Shown: piece after piece, positions 7,335 to 15,016 of the stretch
Numbering within the stretch: position 1 is the first letter of the stretch
How the letters are laid out: every line of letters begins with the position of its first letter
Assembly: GCA_030599055.1 (NCBI GenBank)
Contig: JAUVOS010000029.1
Span: 1-16,105 of the forward strand
Source of the DNA: Lutibacter sp.
Lineage (GTDB): Bacteria; Bacteroidota; Bacteroidia; Flavobacteriales; Flavobacteriaceae
DNA length: 16,105 nt
Direction: 5' to 3'
The notes under the pieces: model-generated
Seen by the model: only the letters and a program-made list of their open reading frames with translations
Told to the model about the DNA's origin: nothing
The model's database searches: none
Translations under genes and position numbers: made by a program

Positions 7335-7351
7335 TTGGCACAATAAATGTA
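7335..7351 (+). promoter_or_regulatory. Possible sigma-54 (-24/-12) promoter of the outer-membrane protein gene
   Basis: TTGGCAC (7335-7341) matches the -24 element exactly. After 5 bases comes ATGTA (7347-7351) in place of TTGCW. The GG and the -12 G are correctly spaced by 10 bases, but the -12 reads GT rather than GC. A start of transcription near 7362 would leave a leader of about 38 bases. A competing -7 box (TAAACTTG, 7318-7325, one mismatch) has no -33 partner at normal distance. Confidence 0.35.
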
Positions 7352-7399
7352 TTTACACAAGAATTATTAGAATATTAATTTTTTATTTAACTCAAAACA

Positions 7400-7900
7400 A
7401 TGAATATTATGAAAAAAATTTTAATTACAGCTATTGCGATACTTAGTATGGTATCTTATAGCAACGCACAAGACATTTCAAAACATGCAATTGGTCTTCG
7501 TCTAGGAGATAGTGATGGTTTAGGAGGAGAAATCTCATACCAGCATGCATTAGGTGATAACAATAGACTAGAATTTGATTTAGGTTTTAGAAATCACAAC
7601 CACTTCGACGCTTTTAAATTATCAGGATTATATCAGTGGGTCTGGAATATAACCGAAGGGTTTAATTGGTATGCCGGTATTGGTGCTGGTGTTGGAAGTT
7701 GGAGTTGGAATGATAATAATGCAATACTAGGTATTGATGAAGGTCTATTTTTAAATCTCGATGGAGATGTTGGAATTGAATATAATTTTGATTTTCCTTT
7801 GCTACTATCACTAGATGTACGTCCCGAATTTGGCATTATTGGAAATTATGGGGATGATGCTGACTTTGATATTGCTTTAGGTGTACGTTACCAATTCTAA
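7400..7900 (+). CDS. Small outer-membrane beta-barrel protein
   Basis: A 166-residue protein with a cleavable signal peptide: basic KK, hydrophobic core ILITAIAILSMVS, and likely cleavage after SNAQ at about residue 23. The mature part of about 143 residues alternates polar and hydrophobic residues in strands rich in Gly, Trp, Tyr and Asn, and ends in VRYQF with the terminal Phe typical of outer-membrane barrels. The size would fit eight strands, as in OmpX-like proteins. Translation could start at the ATG at 7400 or the one at 7409; both leave a good signal peptide. It is a single-gene unit with its own promoter region and a strong terminator. Its role is not recognisable. Confidence 0.75.
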   Translation: MNIMKKILITAIAILSMVSYSNAQDISKHAIGLRLGDSDGLGGEISYQHALGDNNRLEFDLGFRNHNHFDAFKLSGLYQWVWNITEGFNWYAGIGAGVGSWSWNDNNAILGIDEGLFLNLDGDVGIEYNFDFPLLLSLDVRPEFGIIGNYGDDADFDIALGVRYQF

Positions 7901-7919
7901 AACTTTTAAACTTTTTAAT

Positions 7920-7961
7920 AAAAAAAATCCGTTTTGATTAAAATCAAAACGGATTTTTTTT
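7920..7961. terminator. Strong bidirectional intrinsic terminator
   Basis: A perfect stem of 18-19 bp (7920-7938 with 7943-7961, core ATCCGTTTTGAT) encloses a 4-base TTAA centre. The arms end in A7 on the left and a T9 run on the right, so on either strand the hairpin is followed by U residues. It lies between the converging outer-membrane protein gene and rpmE2 and serves both. Confidence 0.93.
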
Positions 7962-7980
7962 TATGTTGTATATACTTCGT

Positions 7981-8232
7981 CTATTTTTTAAACTTAGCAT
8001 ATTTAGATTTGAACTTGTCAATACGACCCGCCGTATCTACTAATTTTGTCTTACCAGTGTAATAAGGATGTGAAGTTCTTGAAATCTCCAATTTAATCAA
8101 TGGATATTCTACACCATCAACTTCTATTTTTTCTTTTGCTTGTACAGTAGATTTTGTAATAAACACATCATCATTTGACATATCTTTAAAAGCTACCAAT
8201 CTATAATTGTCCGGATGTATACCTTTTTTCAT
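7981..8232 (-). CDS. rpmE2: 50S ribosomal protein L31, type B
   Basis: An 83-residue bL31 of the zinc-independent type. It begins MKKGIHPDNYRLVAFKDMSN, has the internal strand FITKSTVQAKEKIEVDG and the segment SRTSHPYYTGKTKLVDTAGRIDKFKSKY, all characteristic of the B form. The sequence has no cysteine, so the CxxC zinc ligands of type A are absent. In ribosomes bL31 bridges the central protuberance and the small-subunit head. It stands alone, with its own promoter and a shared terminator. Confidence 0.97.
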   Translation of the reverse strand: MKKGIHPDNYRLVAFKDMSNDDVFITKSTVQAKEKIEVDGVEYPLIKLEISRTSHPYYTGKTKLVDTAGRIDKFKSKYAKFKK

Positions 8233-8259
8233 TTTATATCGAGTTTATTTTCGAGTGTG

Positions 8260-8289
8260 CAAATTTAACCATATTTTTGAAACCACAAA
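8260..8289 (-). promoter_or_regulatory. Promoter of rpmE2
   Basis: On the minus strand a TTTG (-33; 8286-8289) is followed after 18 bases by TAAATTTG (8260-8267), a full match to the Bacteroidota -33/-7 pattern, 27 bases before the ATG. A second -7-like box, TATATTTG (8310-8317, minus), lies further upstream. Confidence 0.65.
8272..8279 (+). promoter_or_regulatory. Possible -7 box of the glutaminyl cyclase gene
   Basis: TATTTTTG matches TAnnTTTG and points toward the gene at 8336, giving a leader of about 50 bases. It falls within the -33/-7 spacer of the opposing rpmE2 promoter. No -33 box is evident. Confidence 0.35.
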
Positions 8290-8335
8290 AAATGTTTTTG
8301 TTTTATTTGCAAATATAATCTTTAAAATCGTTTAA

Positions 8336-9367
8336 ATGCATAAATACAGCCATTTCCTCTTGTTAATCAGTGTTTTATTTATCACAGCTTGTGAAAAAGA
8401 GTATGAATTTCAGTTCGATTCTCCAAAAAAAATAGCAGTTGGCGAAACTTTTAACATCTCTGTTAAAGAACTAAATGACCAACCTATCGATAAAATCACC
8501 TATTCTTTTGACGGAAAGAGCATCGATAAGCCTTCAAAAATAGATGTTTCAAATGAACGTTTGGGAAAACATATAATCTCTGCCATCGTTTTTTACGGAA
8601 CAAAAACCAAAAAATTAACCAACACTATCGTGTTATTAGCCGATAAAGAACCCACAGTTTACAACTATAAAATTATAAATACCTATCCGCACGATGTTGA
8701 GGCTTATACACAAGGTTTAGAGTATAAAAATGGTTTTTTATATGAAAGTACAGGGAGAAAAGGAAAATCAACCCTTCGTAAAGTAAACCTTAAAGATGGA
8801 AAAGTACTAAAAAAGATAGATCTTGCACCGACCTATTTTGCTGAAGGGATGACAATTCTCAACGACAAAATTTATCAACTAACATGGCAAAATAAAATTG
8901 GTCTTATCTATGATTTTAATGATTTTAAGCAAACCGGCACTTTTAACTATGGTCAAAGTATTGAAGGTTGGGGATTGACTAATGACGGCGCAAAATTAAT
9001 AAAAACAGATGGCACCGAAAAAGTTTGGTTCTTAGATGCTGAGACTCTAAAGGAAACAGGATTTATTGAATCGTATTCCAACAAACAAAAAGTAAAAGAT
9101 TTAAACGAACTCGAATATGTAAATGGTAAAATATATGCGAATGTTTGGCAAAAAAACATTTTACTTATCATGAATCCAAAAAATGGTGCCATTGAAGGAA
9201 TTGCAGATTTGAACGGTTTGGAAAAAGAAATTGCCAAAACACAAAATTTGGATAAAAATGATGATGTTTTAAACGGAATAGCTTACGATAAAAAAGGAGA
9301 TCGACTTTTTGTAACTGGCAAGCACTGGGGAAAATTATTTGAAATTGAGCTTGTAGAAAGACAGTAA
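8336..9367 (+). CDS. Glutaminyl-peptide cyclotransferase, lipoprotein form
   Basis: A 343-residue exported lipoprotein. The signal peptide (hydrophobic 7-17) ends in the lipobox ITAC, with Cys19 the lipidation site. Residues about 25-105 look like an Ig-like beta domain, an extra N-terminal module. Residues about 107-340 are the plant/bacterial-type glutaminyl cyclase, a five-bladed propeller that turns N-terminal Gln into pyroglutamate. Typical stretches are YPHDVEAYTQGLEY, YESTGRKGKSTLRKVNL, YFAEGMTI, QLTWQN, SIEGWGLT, DLNELEYVNGKIYANVWQ and the end DDVLNGIAYDKK...FVTGKHW. These match the family in order. It probably acts on exported proteins in the periplasm or at the outer membrane. It is followed 27 bases later by the YfhO gene. 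Confidence 0.9.
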   Translation: MHKYSHFLLLISVLFITACEKEYEFQFDSPKKIAVGETFNISVKELNDQPIDKITYSFDGKSIDKPSKIDVSNERLGKHIISAIVFYGTKTKKLTNTIVLLADKEPTVYNYKIINTYPHDVEAYTQGLEYKNGFLYESTGRKGKSTLRKVNLKDGKVLKKIDLAPTYFAEGMTILNDKIYQLTWQNKIGLIYDFNDFKQTGTFNYGQSIEGWGLTNDGAKLIKTDGTEKVWFLDAETLKETGFIESYSNKQKVKDLNELEYVNGKIYANVWQKNILLIMNPKNGAIEGIADLNGLEKEIAKTQNLDKNDDVLNGIAYDKKGDRLFVTGKHWGKLFEIELVERQ

Positions 9368-9394
9368 ACTACTAACTAAAATAATAAGCGAATT

Positions 9395-11806
9395 ATGAAT
9401 CTAAAACGCTTTACACCATATCTAATAGCACTTGCAACATTTATTCTTGCATCGGTTGTATATTTCTCTCCTATTTTAGAAGGAAAAAAACTCTTTCAAA
9501 GTGACATTGCTCAATTTAGAGGAATGTCTAAAGAAATAAAAGATTTTAGAGAAAAAAATGACACAGAACCTTATTGGACAGATGCTGCTTTTGGAGGTAT
9601 GCCCGCCTATCAAGTTAGTGCGTATTATCCACATGATTACATCAAAAAATTAGACAAGCTTATTCGGTTTTTACCGAGACCCGCTGATTATTTAATGCTG
9701 TATTTTATTAGCTTTTTTGTATTGATGCTCGTATTAAAAGTAGATTGGCGCTTGGCAATATTAGGATCTTTAGCTTTTGGCTTCTCCACTTATCTCATCA
9801 TAATTCTCGGGGTTGGCCACAATGCCAAAGCTCATGCTATAGGCTATATGCCTTTGGTTTTAGCAGGTGTTTTGCTTATTTTTCAAAAGAAATACTATGT
9901 GGGCTTTATTCTTACAACACTAGCAGCAGCCCTAGAAATAGCCGCAGGTCACGTACAAATGACGTACTACCTATTCTTTATGTTGTTAATTTTAGGAATT
10001 GTATATTTTGTGTCCGCATTCAAAGAAAAACAAATAACTAGTTATTTTAAATCTGTTGTTTTACTTCTAATCGCCGCAATTCTATCAGTAGTTATCAATG
10101 CAAATCATCTTTTGCCAACTCGTGAATATGCCAAAGAGAGTACACGAAGCACAAGTGAATTGACGCTGACGCCAGAGGGAAAACCCAAAGAAATTTCTAC
10201 AGGATTGGAAAAGAACTACATTACGGAATACAGTTATGGAATTCTCGAAACTTTCAATTTATTTATCCCGCGATTAATGGGCGGAGGAAATTCAGAAAAC
10301 CTAGGAACAGATTCACATACCTACAATTTTCTTAAAGAAAAAATAGGGGCCAGACAAGCAAAGGATTTTGCAAAAAGTGCACCGACATATTGGGGAAAAC
10401 AACCCATTGTAGCTGCACCGGCATATATTGGTGCGGTCTTGATTTTTCTATTTATATTAAGTCTATTTTTAGTAGAATCAAAGAACAGGAAATGGCTGCT
10501 CGCTACTATAGGATTAGCTTTATTACTTAGTTGGGGTAAGAATTTATCATTTTTAACCAATTTTTTTATTGATTATGTACCGCTTTACAACAAGTTTAGA
10601 GCTGTATCATCTATCCAAGTATTAATAGAATTGTCAATTCCAATTCTAGCCATTTTAGGTTTACAAAAAGTGCTGTTTGATAAAACTATCATAAAAGAAA
10701 AAAAGGAAAAAGCCTTAAAATATGCGAGTGTAATTACGGGAGGAATCGCTTTGTTCTTTTTATTATTTGGCAGCTCGTGGTTTGCTTTTGAAGGCGGAAA
10801 CGATGCTTACTACAACTCGATGATTCCTGATTTTTCAGATGCCTTAGTTCAAGATAGAAAAAGCATACTTTTTAAAGATAGTTTACGTACACTTCTATTG
10901 GTTCTTATTAGTGCTGCTACTTTGTGGTTGTTTATTAAGAATAAATTGAAAGCCCTTCCGGTAATTGGAGTTATTGGACTTTTACTTCTTTTTGATGGAA
11001 TTGGAGTTGCCAAACGCTACGTCAATACAGATGATTTTAAGTCGGCTTTACGTGTTGAAAAACCTTTTAAAGCTTCCGACGTAGACAAGGCAATTTTGCA
11101 AGATAAAGGACATTATCGGGTAGCAAATTTCACCGTAAATCCGTTAAATGACGGAAGCACATCTTATTTCCACAAATCTATTGGTGGCTATCACGCAGCC
11201 AAACCACGTAGGTATCAAGAATTATTTGACTATCAAATAGAAAAAAGCAACAATGAGGTGCTAAATATGCTCAACACTAAATATCTGATTTTAGCGGATG
11301 AGAATGGGAACAAACAGGTGCAAGTGAATGATGAGGCCTATGGCAATGCATGGTTTGCTTCTGATATTAAATGGGTGAAATCTGCTGATGCAGAAATGCA
11401 AGCTTTAGATAGCCTCACAAAAAATAAAGCTATTTTAAATGAAAAGTATCGTGACTTGATTCCTAAAAATACTTGGCTAATTGACAGTACGGCAACTATA
11501 GATTTAAAAGAATATAAAGCAAATGAAATCAGTTATACTAGTGAATCTTATATCGAACAAGTAGCCTTGTTTTCTGAAATGTATTATCCATACGGATGGA
11601 AAGCCTATATAGATGGGAAAGAACACGAAATTATTCAAGCAAATTATGTGCTACGTGGCCTATTGATTCCAGAAGGGAAACACAAAATTATATTTAAATT
11701 TGAACCAGAAATTGTTCAAAAAGGGGCATTGTACAGTTTGATAGGATATTTATCATTTATTGGGCTACTATTATTCTGGTGGTTTTTTAGAAAGAAATTG
11801 ACATAA
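9395..11806 (+). CDS. YfhO-family polytopic membrane protein (GT-C-like)
   Basis: An 803-residue inner-membrane protein of the YfhO family, thought to be GT-C glycosyltransferases using lipid-linked sugars; YfhO of Bacillus is linked to glycosylation of teichoic acids. After a first membrane segment (7-25) comes a periplasmic loop with Asp37 (FQSDIAQF) and the AAFGGMPAY motif, then many membrane segments through about residue 540. A soluble C-terminal domain follows, with the family's closing signature YYPYGWKAYIDGKE and LIPEGKHKIIFKFEP, then a last membrane segment and basic tail. Asp37 as catalytic base is inference. It lies 16 bases before a glycosyltransferase gene, which supports a role in surface glycan or glycolipid synthesis. 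Confidence 0.9.
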   Translation: MNLKRFTPYLIALATFILASVVYFSPILEGKKLFQSDIAQFRGMSKEIKDFREKNDTEPYWTDAAFGGMPAYQVSAYYPHDYIKKLDKLIRFLPRPADYLMLYFISFFVLMLVLKVDWRLAILGSLAFGFSTYLIIILGVGHNAKAHAIGYMPLVLAGVLLIFQKKYYVGFILTTLAAALEIAAGHVQMTYYLFFMLLILGIVYFVSAFKEKQITSYFKSVVLLLIAAILSVVINANHLLPTREYAKESTRSTSELTLTPEGKPKEISTGLEKNYITEYSYGILETFNLFIPRLMGGGNSENLGTDSHTYNFLKEKIGARQAKDFAKSAPTYWGKQPIVAAPAYIGAVLIFLFILSLFLVESKNRKWLLATIGLALLLSWGKNLSFLTNFFIDYVPLYNKFRAVSSIQVLIELSIPILAILGLQKVLFDKTIIKEKKEKALKYASVITGGIALFFLLFGSSWFAFEGGNDAYYNSMIPDFSDALVQDRKSILFKDSLRTLLLVLISAATLWLFIKNKLKALPVIGVIGLLLLFDGIGVAKRYVNTDDFKSALRVEKPFKASDVDKAILQDKGHYRVANFTVNPLNDGSTSYFHKSIGGYHAAKPRRYQELFDYQIEKSNNEVLNMLNTKYLILADENGNKQVQVNDEAYGNAWFASDIKWVKSADAEMQALDSLTKNKAILNEKYRDLIPKNTWLIDSTATIDLKEYKANEISYTSESYIEQVALFSEMYYPYGWKAYIDGKEHEIIQANYVLRGLLIPEGKHKIIFKFEPEIVQKGALYSLIGYLSFIGLLLFWWFFRKKLT

Positions 11807-11822
11807 TTTTTAAAAAAAATAT

Positions 11823-13025
11823 ATGCGTATAGGAATGATTTTAGACAAAACTTTTCCTCCCGATCCAAGGGTAGAAAATGAAGCTTTGACCTTAATTGAA
11901 TCGGGGCACAAAGTATTCTTGTTTTGTTTGACCTATGCTGACGAAGTGAACGAGGATTATAAAGGAATAAAAGTCAAACGATGTAAATCCAATCAAATTA
12001 CATACAAGCTTTCTGCACTTGCTTATGATTTGCCACTGTATTCTCTTTTGTTAAAACCAAAGATTTCTGATTTTATTAAAAAGTATAAAATTGAGGTTTT
12101 ACACATTCACGATATGCGAATTGCCGGCAGTGTTTTTCAATTGAATAAAATATATAAGCTCCCGATTATTCTGGACTTACATGACAACTACCCAGAAGTT
12201 ATGAAAGACTATCCTCATTTAAAAAAATTTCCTGGTAAGTATTTAATTTCTCCTACTAAATGGCTTAAAAAAGAGCAAGAATTTATTGAAAACACAACAA
12301 AAGTTGTTAGCGTTTCACAGGAATTCGTTAATCTCATTAAAGATCGTCTAAAAACCAATAAAGAAAAAGTTGTTTTGGTTCCAAATTCAGTTAGAAAATC
12401 ATTTTATAAGGAAGCAACTATTGACAAAAAATTAGTCAATAGATTTACAAATGATTTTGTGCTTTTATACATTGGTGATACAGGGCTAAGACGTGGTTTA
12501 CAAACAGCAATTGACGCAATTCCTTTACTAAAAAAAACAATTCCCAATATCCGTTTAGTCATCGTTGGAAAAAGTAGTGTCGATTCTGTTTTAAAACAGC
12601 AAATTCAAGATTTAAACATCGATAAACAAGTCAGTTTTGAAGGCTGGAAAAATGAAAAATTATTGGGCTCTTACATAAAAGCAGCAAATATTGGAATTTC
12701 ACCTCTTTTTAAAAGTAAACAACATGATGTAGCATATGCAAACAAACTTTTTCAATATATGAGCTTCGGTTTACCTGTATTGGTGAGTAACGCTACTGCA
12801 CAGATGCATTTGATCAAAAAAACTAAAACAGGATTAGTTCATATTGAAAAAAATCCGATTGATTTTGCTGAAAAAGTAGTTTTATTATTCAAAAACAAGA
12901 ATTTATATACTAAATTTGGAGAAAATGCAACTAAATTTATTGAAAATGATTTTCATTGGGAACTTACGGTAAAAAACTTGGTGAAAATGTATCAAGAAAT
13001 TGAACAAAACCTCAAAATGATTTGA
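11823..13025 (+). CDS. Glycosyltransferase, family 4-like (GT-B fold)
   Basis: A 400-residue cytoplasmic or peripheral glycosyltransferase. The N-terminal Rossmann half has the opening RIGMILDKTFPPDPRVENEA, VLHIHDMR (HxD, about 94-97) and LDLHDNYPE. The C-terminal half has LLYIGDTGLRRGLQTAI (donor-binding G-rich turn), IRLVIVGK, VSFEGW and the donor-site region YANKLFQYMSFGLPVLVS (305-322). The usual EX7E second glutamate is Gln311 and the first position is Val303, so that motif is not conserved. Such substitutions are known in some retaining GT4 subgroups. The sugar donor and acceptor cannot be told. Its TGA stop overlaps the TTG start of the next glycosyltransferase, so the two are probably translationally coupled. 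Confidence 0.88.
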   Translation: MRIGMILDKTFPPDPRVENEALTLIESGHKVFLFCLTYADEVNEDYKGIKVKRCKSNQITYKLSALAYDLPLYSLLLKPKISDFIKKYKIEVLHIHDMRIAGSVFQLNKIYKLPIILDLHDNYPEVMKDYPHLKKFPGKYLISPTKWLKKEQEFIENTTKVVSVSQEFVNLIKDRLKTNKEKVVLVPNSVRKSFYKEATIDKKLVNRFTNDFVLLYIGDTGLRRGLQTAIDAIPLLKKTIPNIRLVIVGKSSVDSVLKQQIQDLNIDKQVSFEGWKNEKLLGSYIKAANIGISPLFKSKQHDVAYANKLFQYMSFGLPVLVSNATAQMHLIKKTKTGLVHIEKNPIDFAEKVVLLFKNKNLYTKFGENATKFIENDFHWELTVKNLVKMYQEIEQNLKMI

Positions 13026-14284
13026 AAGTTATAATCATCACATATTATTGGCCACCTGCCGGAGGAAGCGGCGTTCAGCGTTGGTTGTACTTTGTAAAAT
13101 ATCTCCATGATTTTGGTATAGAACCAATTGTATTTACTGTTGCTAACCCAAATTATCCGATTACTGATAAAGATCTAGCAAATAATATCCCAGAAAACAT
13201 TGAGATAATACGTCAAAAAATATATGAACCAAACAAATTTCTTGGAAAGAATAATAAAAAAATTGCTGCTGGTTTTTTACAAAAAAATCCATCAAAATTT
13301 CAAAAAATAGTCCAATATATAAGAGCTAATTACTTTATACCCGATGCGCGTAAATTTTGGATAAAGCCTTCGGTTAGAAAGCTCAAAAAATATATAAAAC
13401 AGCATCCTGTTGATTGGATTATAACCACTGGACCTCCGCATAGTGTTCATTTAATTGGAAAATCATTAAAAGAAAAAACCAGAACAAAATGGTTGGCAGA
13501 TTTTAGAGATCCTTGGACAGAAATTGATTATTTTCATCAACTTCCTTTAACTAAAAAGAGTTTCAAAAAACACCAAATCCTTGAACAAACTGTTTTATCA
13601 AAAGCAGATTTAGTTACTGTCGTAGGAAATACAATGTATGAAAAATATGTTTCTGTTAATCCGAATTGTAAAGTTTTAACCAATGGGTTTGATGATGAAG
13701 GTATCGAAGAAAACATTACTTTAGATTCCCTTTTTACGCTAACGCATATTGGTATGCTCAATGCAGATAGAAATCCGATTACATTTTGGAAGGTAATAAA
13801 AGAGATTTTGGAGGAGCATCCTGAATTTGATTCCCATGTAAAAATAAATTTAATTGGGAAAGTTGCCGATGAAGTCAAAGATTCTATCCGAAAATATCAT
13901 ATCGAAAAATATATCAGTTATACTAATTATATTCCTCATAATTCAGTATTAAAATACCAAAAGAAAAGTCAGGTTTTATTACTTTTCATCAATCAGGTTC
14001 CTAATGCAAAAGGCATTATTACAGGAAAGATTTTTGAATATTTACAGGCAAAAAGACCTGTTTTAGCCTTAGCTCCAATTGATGGAGATTTAGCTACAAT
14101 AATTAATAAAACCAATGCTGGACAAGTAATTGCATTCAACGATGAAGTAACTTTAAAAAGAGTAATATTAGACTATTTTGAGTCCTATTTAAAAAACAAA
14201 CTACAAGTAAATTCTCACAACACTTCTATTTATCATCGTAAAAATCTGACGAGTCAATTGGCTGAACTGCTAAAAAATAACTAA
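13022..14284 (+). CDS. Glycosyltransferase, family 4-like (second of pair)
   Basis: A 420-residue GT-B glycosyltransferase. The N-terminus KVIIITYYWPPAGGSGVQRW is characteristic of this subgroup, followed by IITTGPPHSVHLIG (133-146) and WLADFRDPWTEIDY (157-170). The C-terminal half has the NGFDDE linker, LTHIGML, and the donor-site segment GKIFEYLQAKRPVLAL (335-350) with Glu339 in place. The start is TTG at 13022, chosen because the conserved sequence begins at once and no in-frame ATG lies nearby; the junction reads TTGA, overlapping the preceding stop. No membrane segment is present. With YfhO and the first glycosyltransferase it forms a small polysaccharide or glycolipid synthesis cluster, whose product is unknown. 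Confidence 0.88.
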   Translation: MKVIIITYYWPPAGGSGVQRWLYFVKYLHDFGIEPIVFTVANPNYPITDKDLANNIPENIEIIRQKIYEPNKFLGKNNKKIAAGFLQKNPSKFQKIVQYIRANYFIPDARKFWIKPSVRKLKKYIKQHPVDWIITTGPPHSVHLIGKSLKEKTRTKWLADFRDPWTEIDYFHQLPLTKKSFKKHQILEQTVLSKADLVTVVGNTMYEKYVSVNPNCKVLTNGFDDEGIEENITLDSLFTLTHIGMLNADRNPITFWKVIKEILEEHPEFDSHVKINLIGKVADEVKDSIRKYHIEKYISYTNYIPHNSVLKYQKKSQVLLLFINQVPNAKGIITGKIFEYLQAKRPVLALAPIDGDLATIINKTNAGQVIAFNDEVTLKRVILDYFESYLKNKLQVNSHNTSIYHRKNLTSQLAELLKNN

Positions 14285-14289
14285 ATTTG
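14258..14289 (+). promoter_or_regulatory. Promoter of the TPR-like membrane protein gene
   Basis: TTG (14258-14260) and TAAATTTG (14282-14289) are 21 bases apart, a good -33/-7 pair. The -7 box overlaps the TAA stop of the preceding glycosyltransferase gene. The predicted leader is about 40 bases and holds the heptamer repeats. An AAGGAG at 14301-14306 is 31 bases before the ATG, too far to act as a Shine-Dalgarno site. Confidence 0.6.
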
Positions 14290-14313
14290 CATCGCTTTTC
14301 AAGGAGCAATAAC

Positions 14314-14339
14314 AAATCATAAATCGTAAATCAAATCAT
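14314..14339. repeat. AAATCRT heptamer repeats abutting a start codon
   Basis: AAATCAT (14314-14320), AAATCGT (14321-14327), a shortened AAATC (14328-14332) and AAATCAT (14333-14339) run in tandem, the last supplying the AT of the ATG at 14338. It resembles in style the repeat block before the gene at 175. Confidence 0.7.
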
Positions 14340-14853
14340 GTTCCATAAATATATAAAATTAGTAGCAGCAGCATTAATATCAGCTTGGTCTGTATTTGAG
14401 TTTTCGCAAGGACATATAATGAATGGTATCAGCATCGTATTGCTGGCAGGACTTTTTGTTTTCTTTTATTTTAAAAATGAGATTTTGTTGCTTGTTTTTT
14501 TAAAATTGAGAAAACAAGATTTTGATGGTGCTAATAGATTACTCGACAAAATTAAAAACCCTAGTAGTGCTTTAACTCAAAAACAAGAAGGCTATTACAA
14601 CTTAATGAAAGGTATTATGACCTCTCAAACAAATTTAACCCAAGCTGAAAAATTCTTTAAAAAAGCGATAAAACTAGGCTTGTCAATGAATCACGATTTG
14701 GCGATGGCTAAATTACAATTAGCAGGTATCGCTATGACCAAAAGGCGAAAAAGAGAAGCTACACATTTGATAGCAGAAGCCAAGAAATTAGACAAACACA
14801 ACATGCTTGCAGAACAAATTAAGCAACTAAAAGATCAGATGAAACGAATCTAA
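14338..14853 (+). CDS. Membrane-anchored TPR-like protein of unknown function
   Basis: A 171-residue protein with two N-terminal hydrophobic segments (about 7-22 and 29-56, the second containing FVFFYF) and no cleavable signal peptide. They are followed by a helical, lysine-rich domain (60-171). The helical pairs GANRLLDKI / KQEGYYNLMKGIM, LTQAEKFFKKAIKLG / AMAKLQLAGIAM and REATHLIAEAKKLD / MLAEQIKQL have the spacing and small-residue pattern of tetratricopeptide repeats, which bind other proteins. By the positive-inside rule the domain is probably cytoplasmic. It has its own promoter and converges on murF. I recall similar proteins next to murF in flavobacteria, but no function can be assigned. 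Confidence 0.7.
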   Translation: MFHKYIKLVAAALISAWSVFEFSQGHIMNGISIVLLAGLFVFFYFKNEILLLVFLKLRKQDFDGANRLLDKIKNPSSALTQKQEGYYNLMKGIMTSQTNLTQAEKFFKKAIKLGLSMNHDLAMAKLQLAGIAMTKRRKREATHLIAEAKKLDKHNMLAEQIKQLKDQMKRI

Positions 14854-14874
14854 GGTTATACTTTTTTGTATTGT

Positions 14875-15016
14875 GTACCCCCTCGACTCCGCTCGGGGTA
14901 CGGTAATCATCATAAAAAGTCAGAGTTGGTCATCTAGCCTGTCATTGTCGCAGACAAGCGGAGCTGAGATTGGTCATCGAGCGGAGCCGTTTTGGTCATC
15001 GAGCGGAGTCGAGATG
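14875..15016. repeat. Cluster of CGAGCGGAGTCGAG-type palindromic repeats
   Basis: The region between the converging TPR gene and murF holds related units. The first is a hairpin in which GTACCCC (14875-14881) pairs with GGGGTAC (14895-14901) around a CTCGACTCCGCTC core. The second is a degraded AAGCGGAGCTGAG (14956-14968). Two direct copies follow, TGGTCATCGAGCGGAGCCG (14971-14989) and, from 14993 to 15016, TGGTCATCGAGCGGAG followed by TCGAGATG. Its G+C content is much higher than that of its surroundings. The motif is, from memory, one of the common dispersed repeats of Bacteroidota. No T-run follows the hairpin, so it is not a standard terminator. murF ends inside it. Confidence 0.85.
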
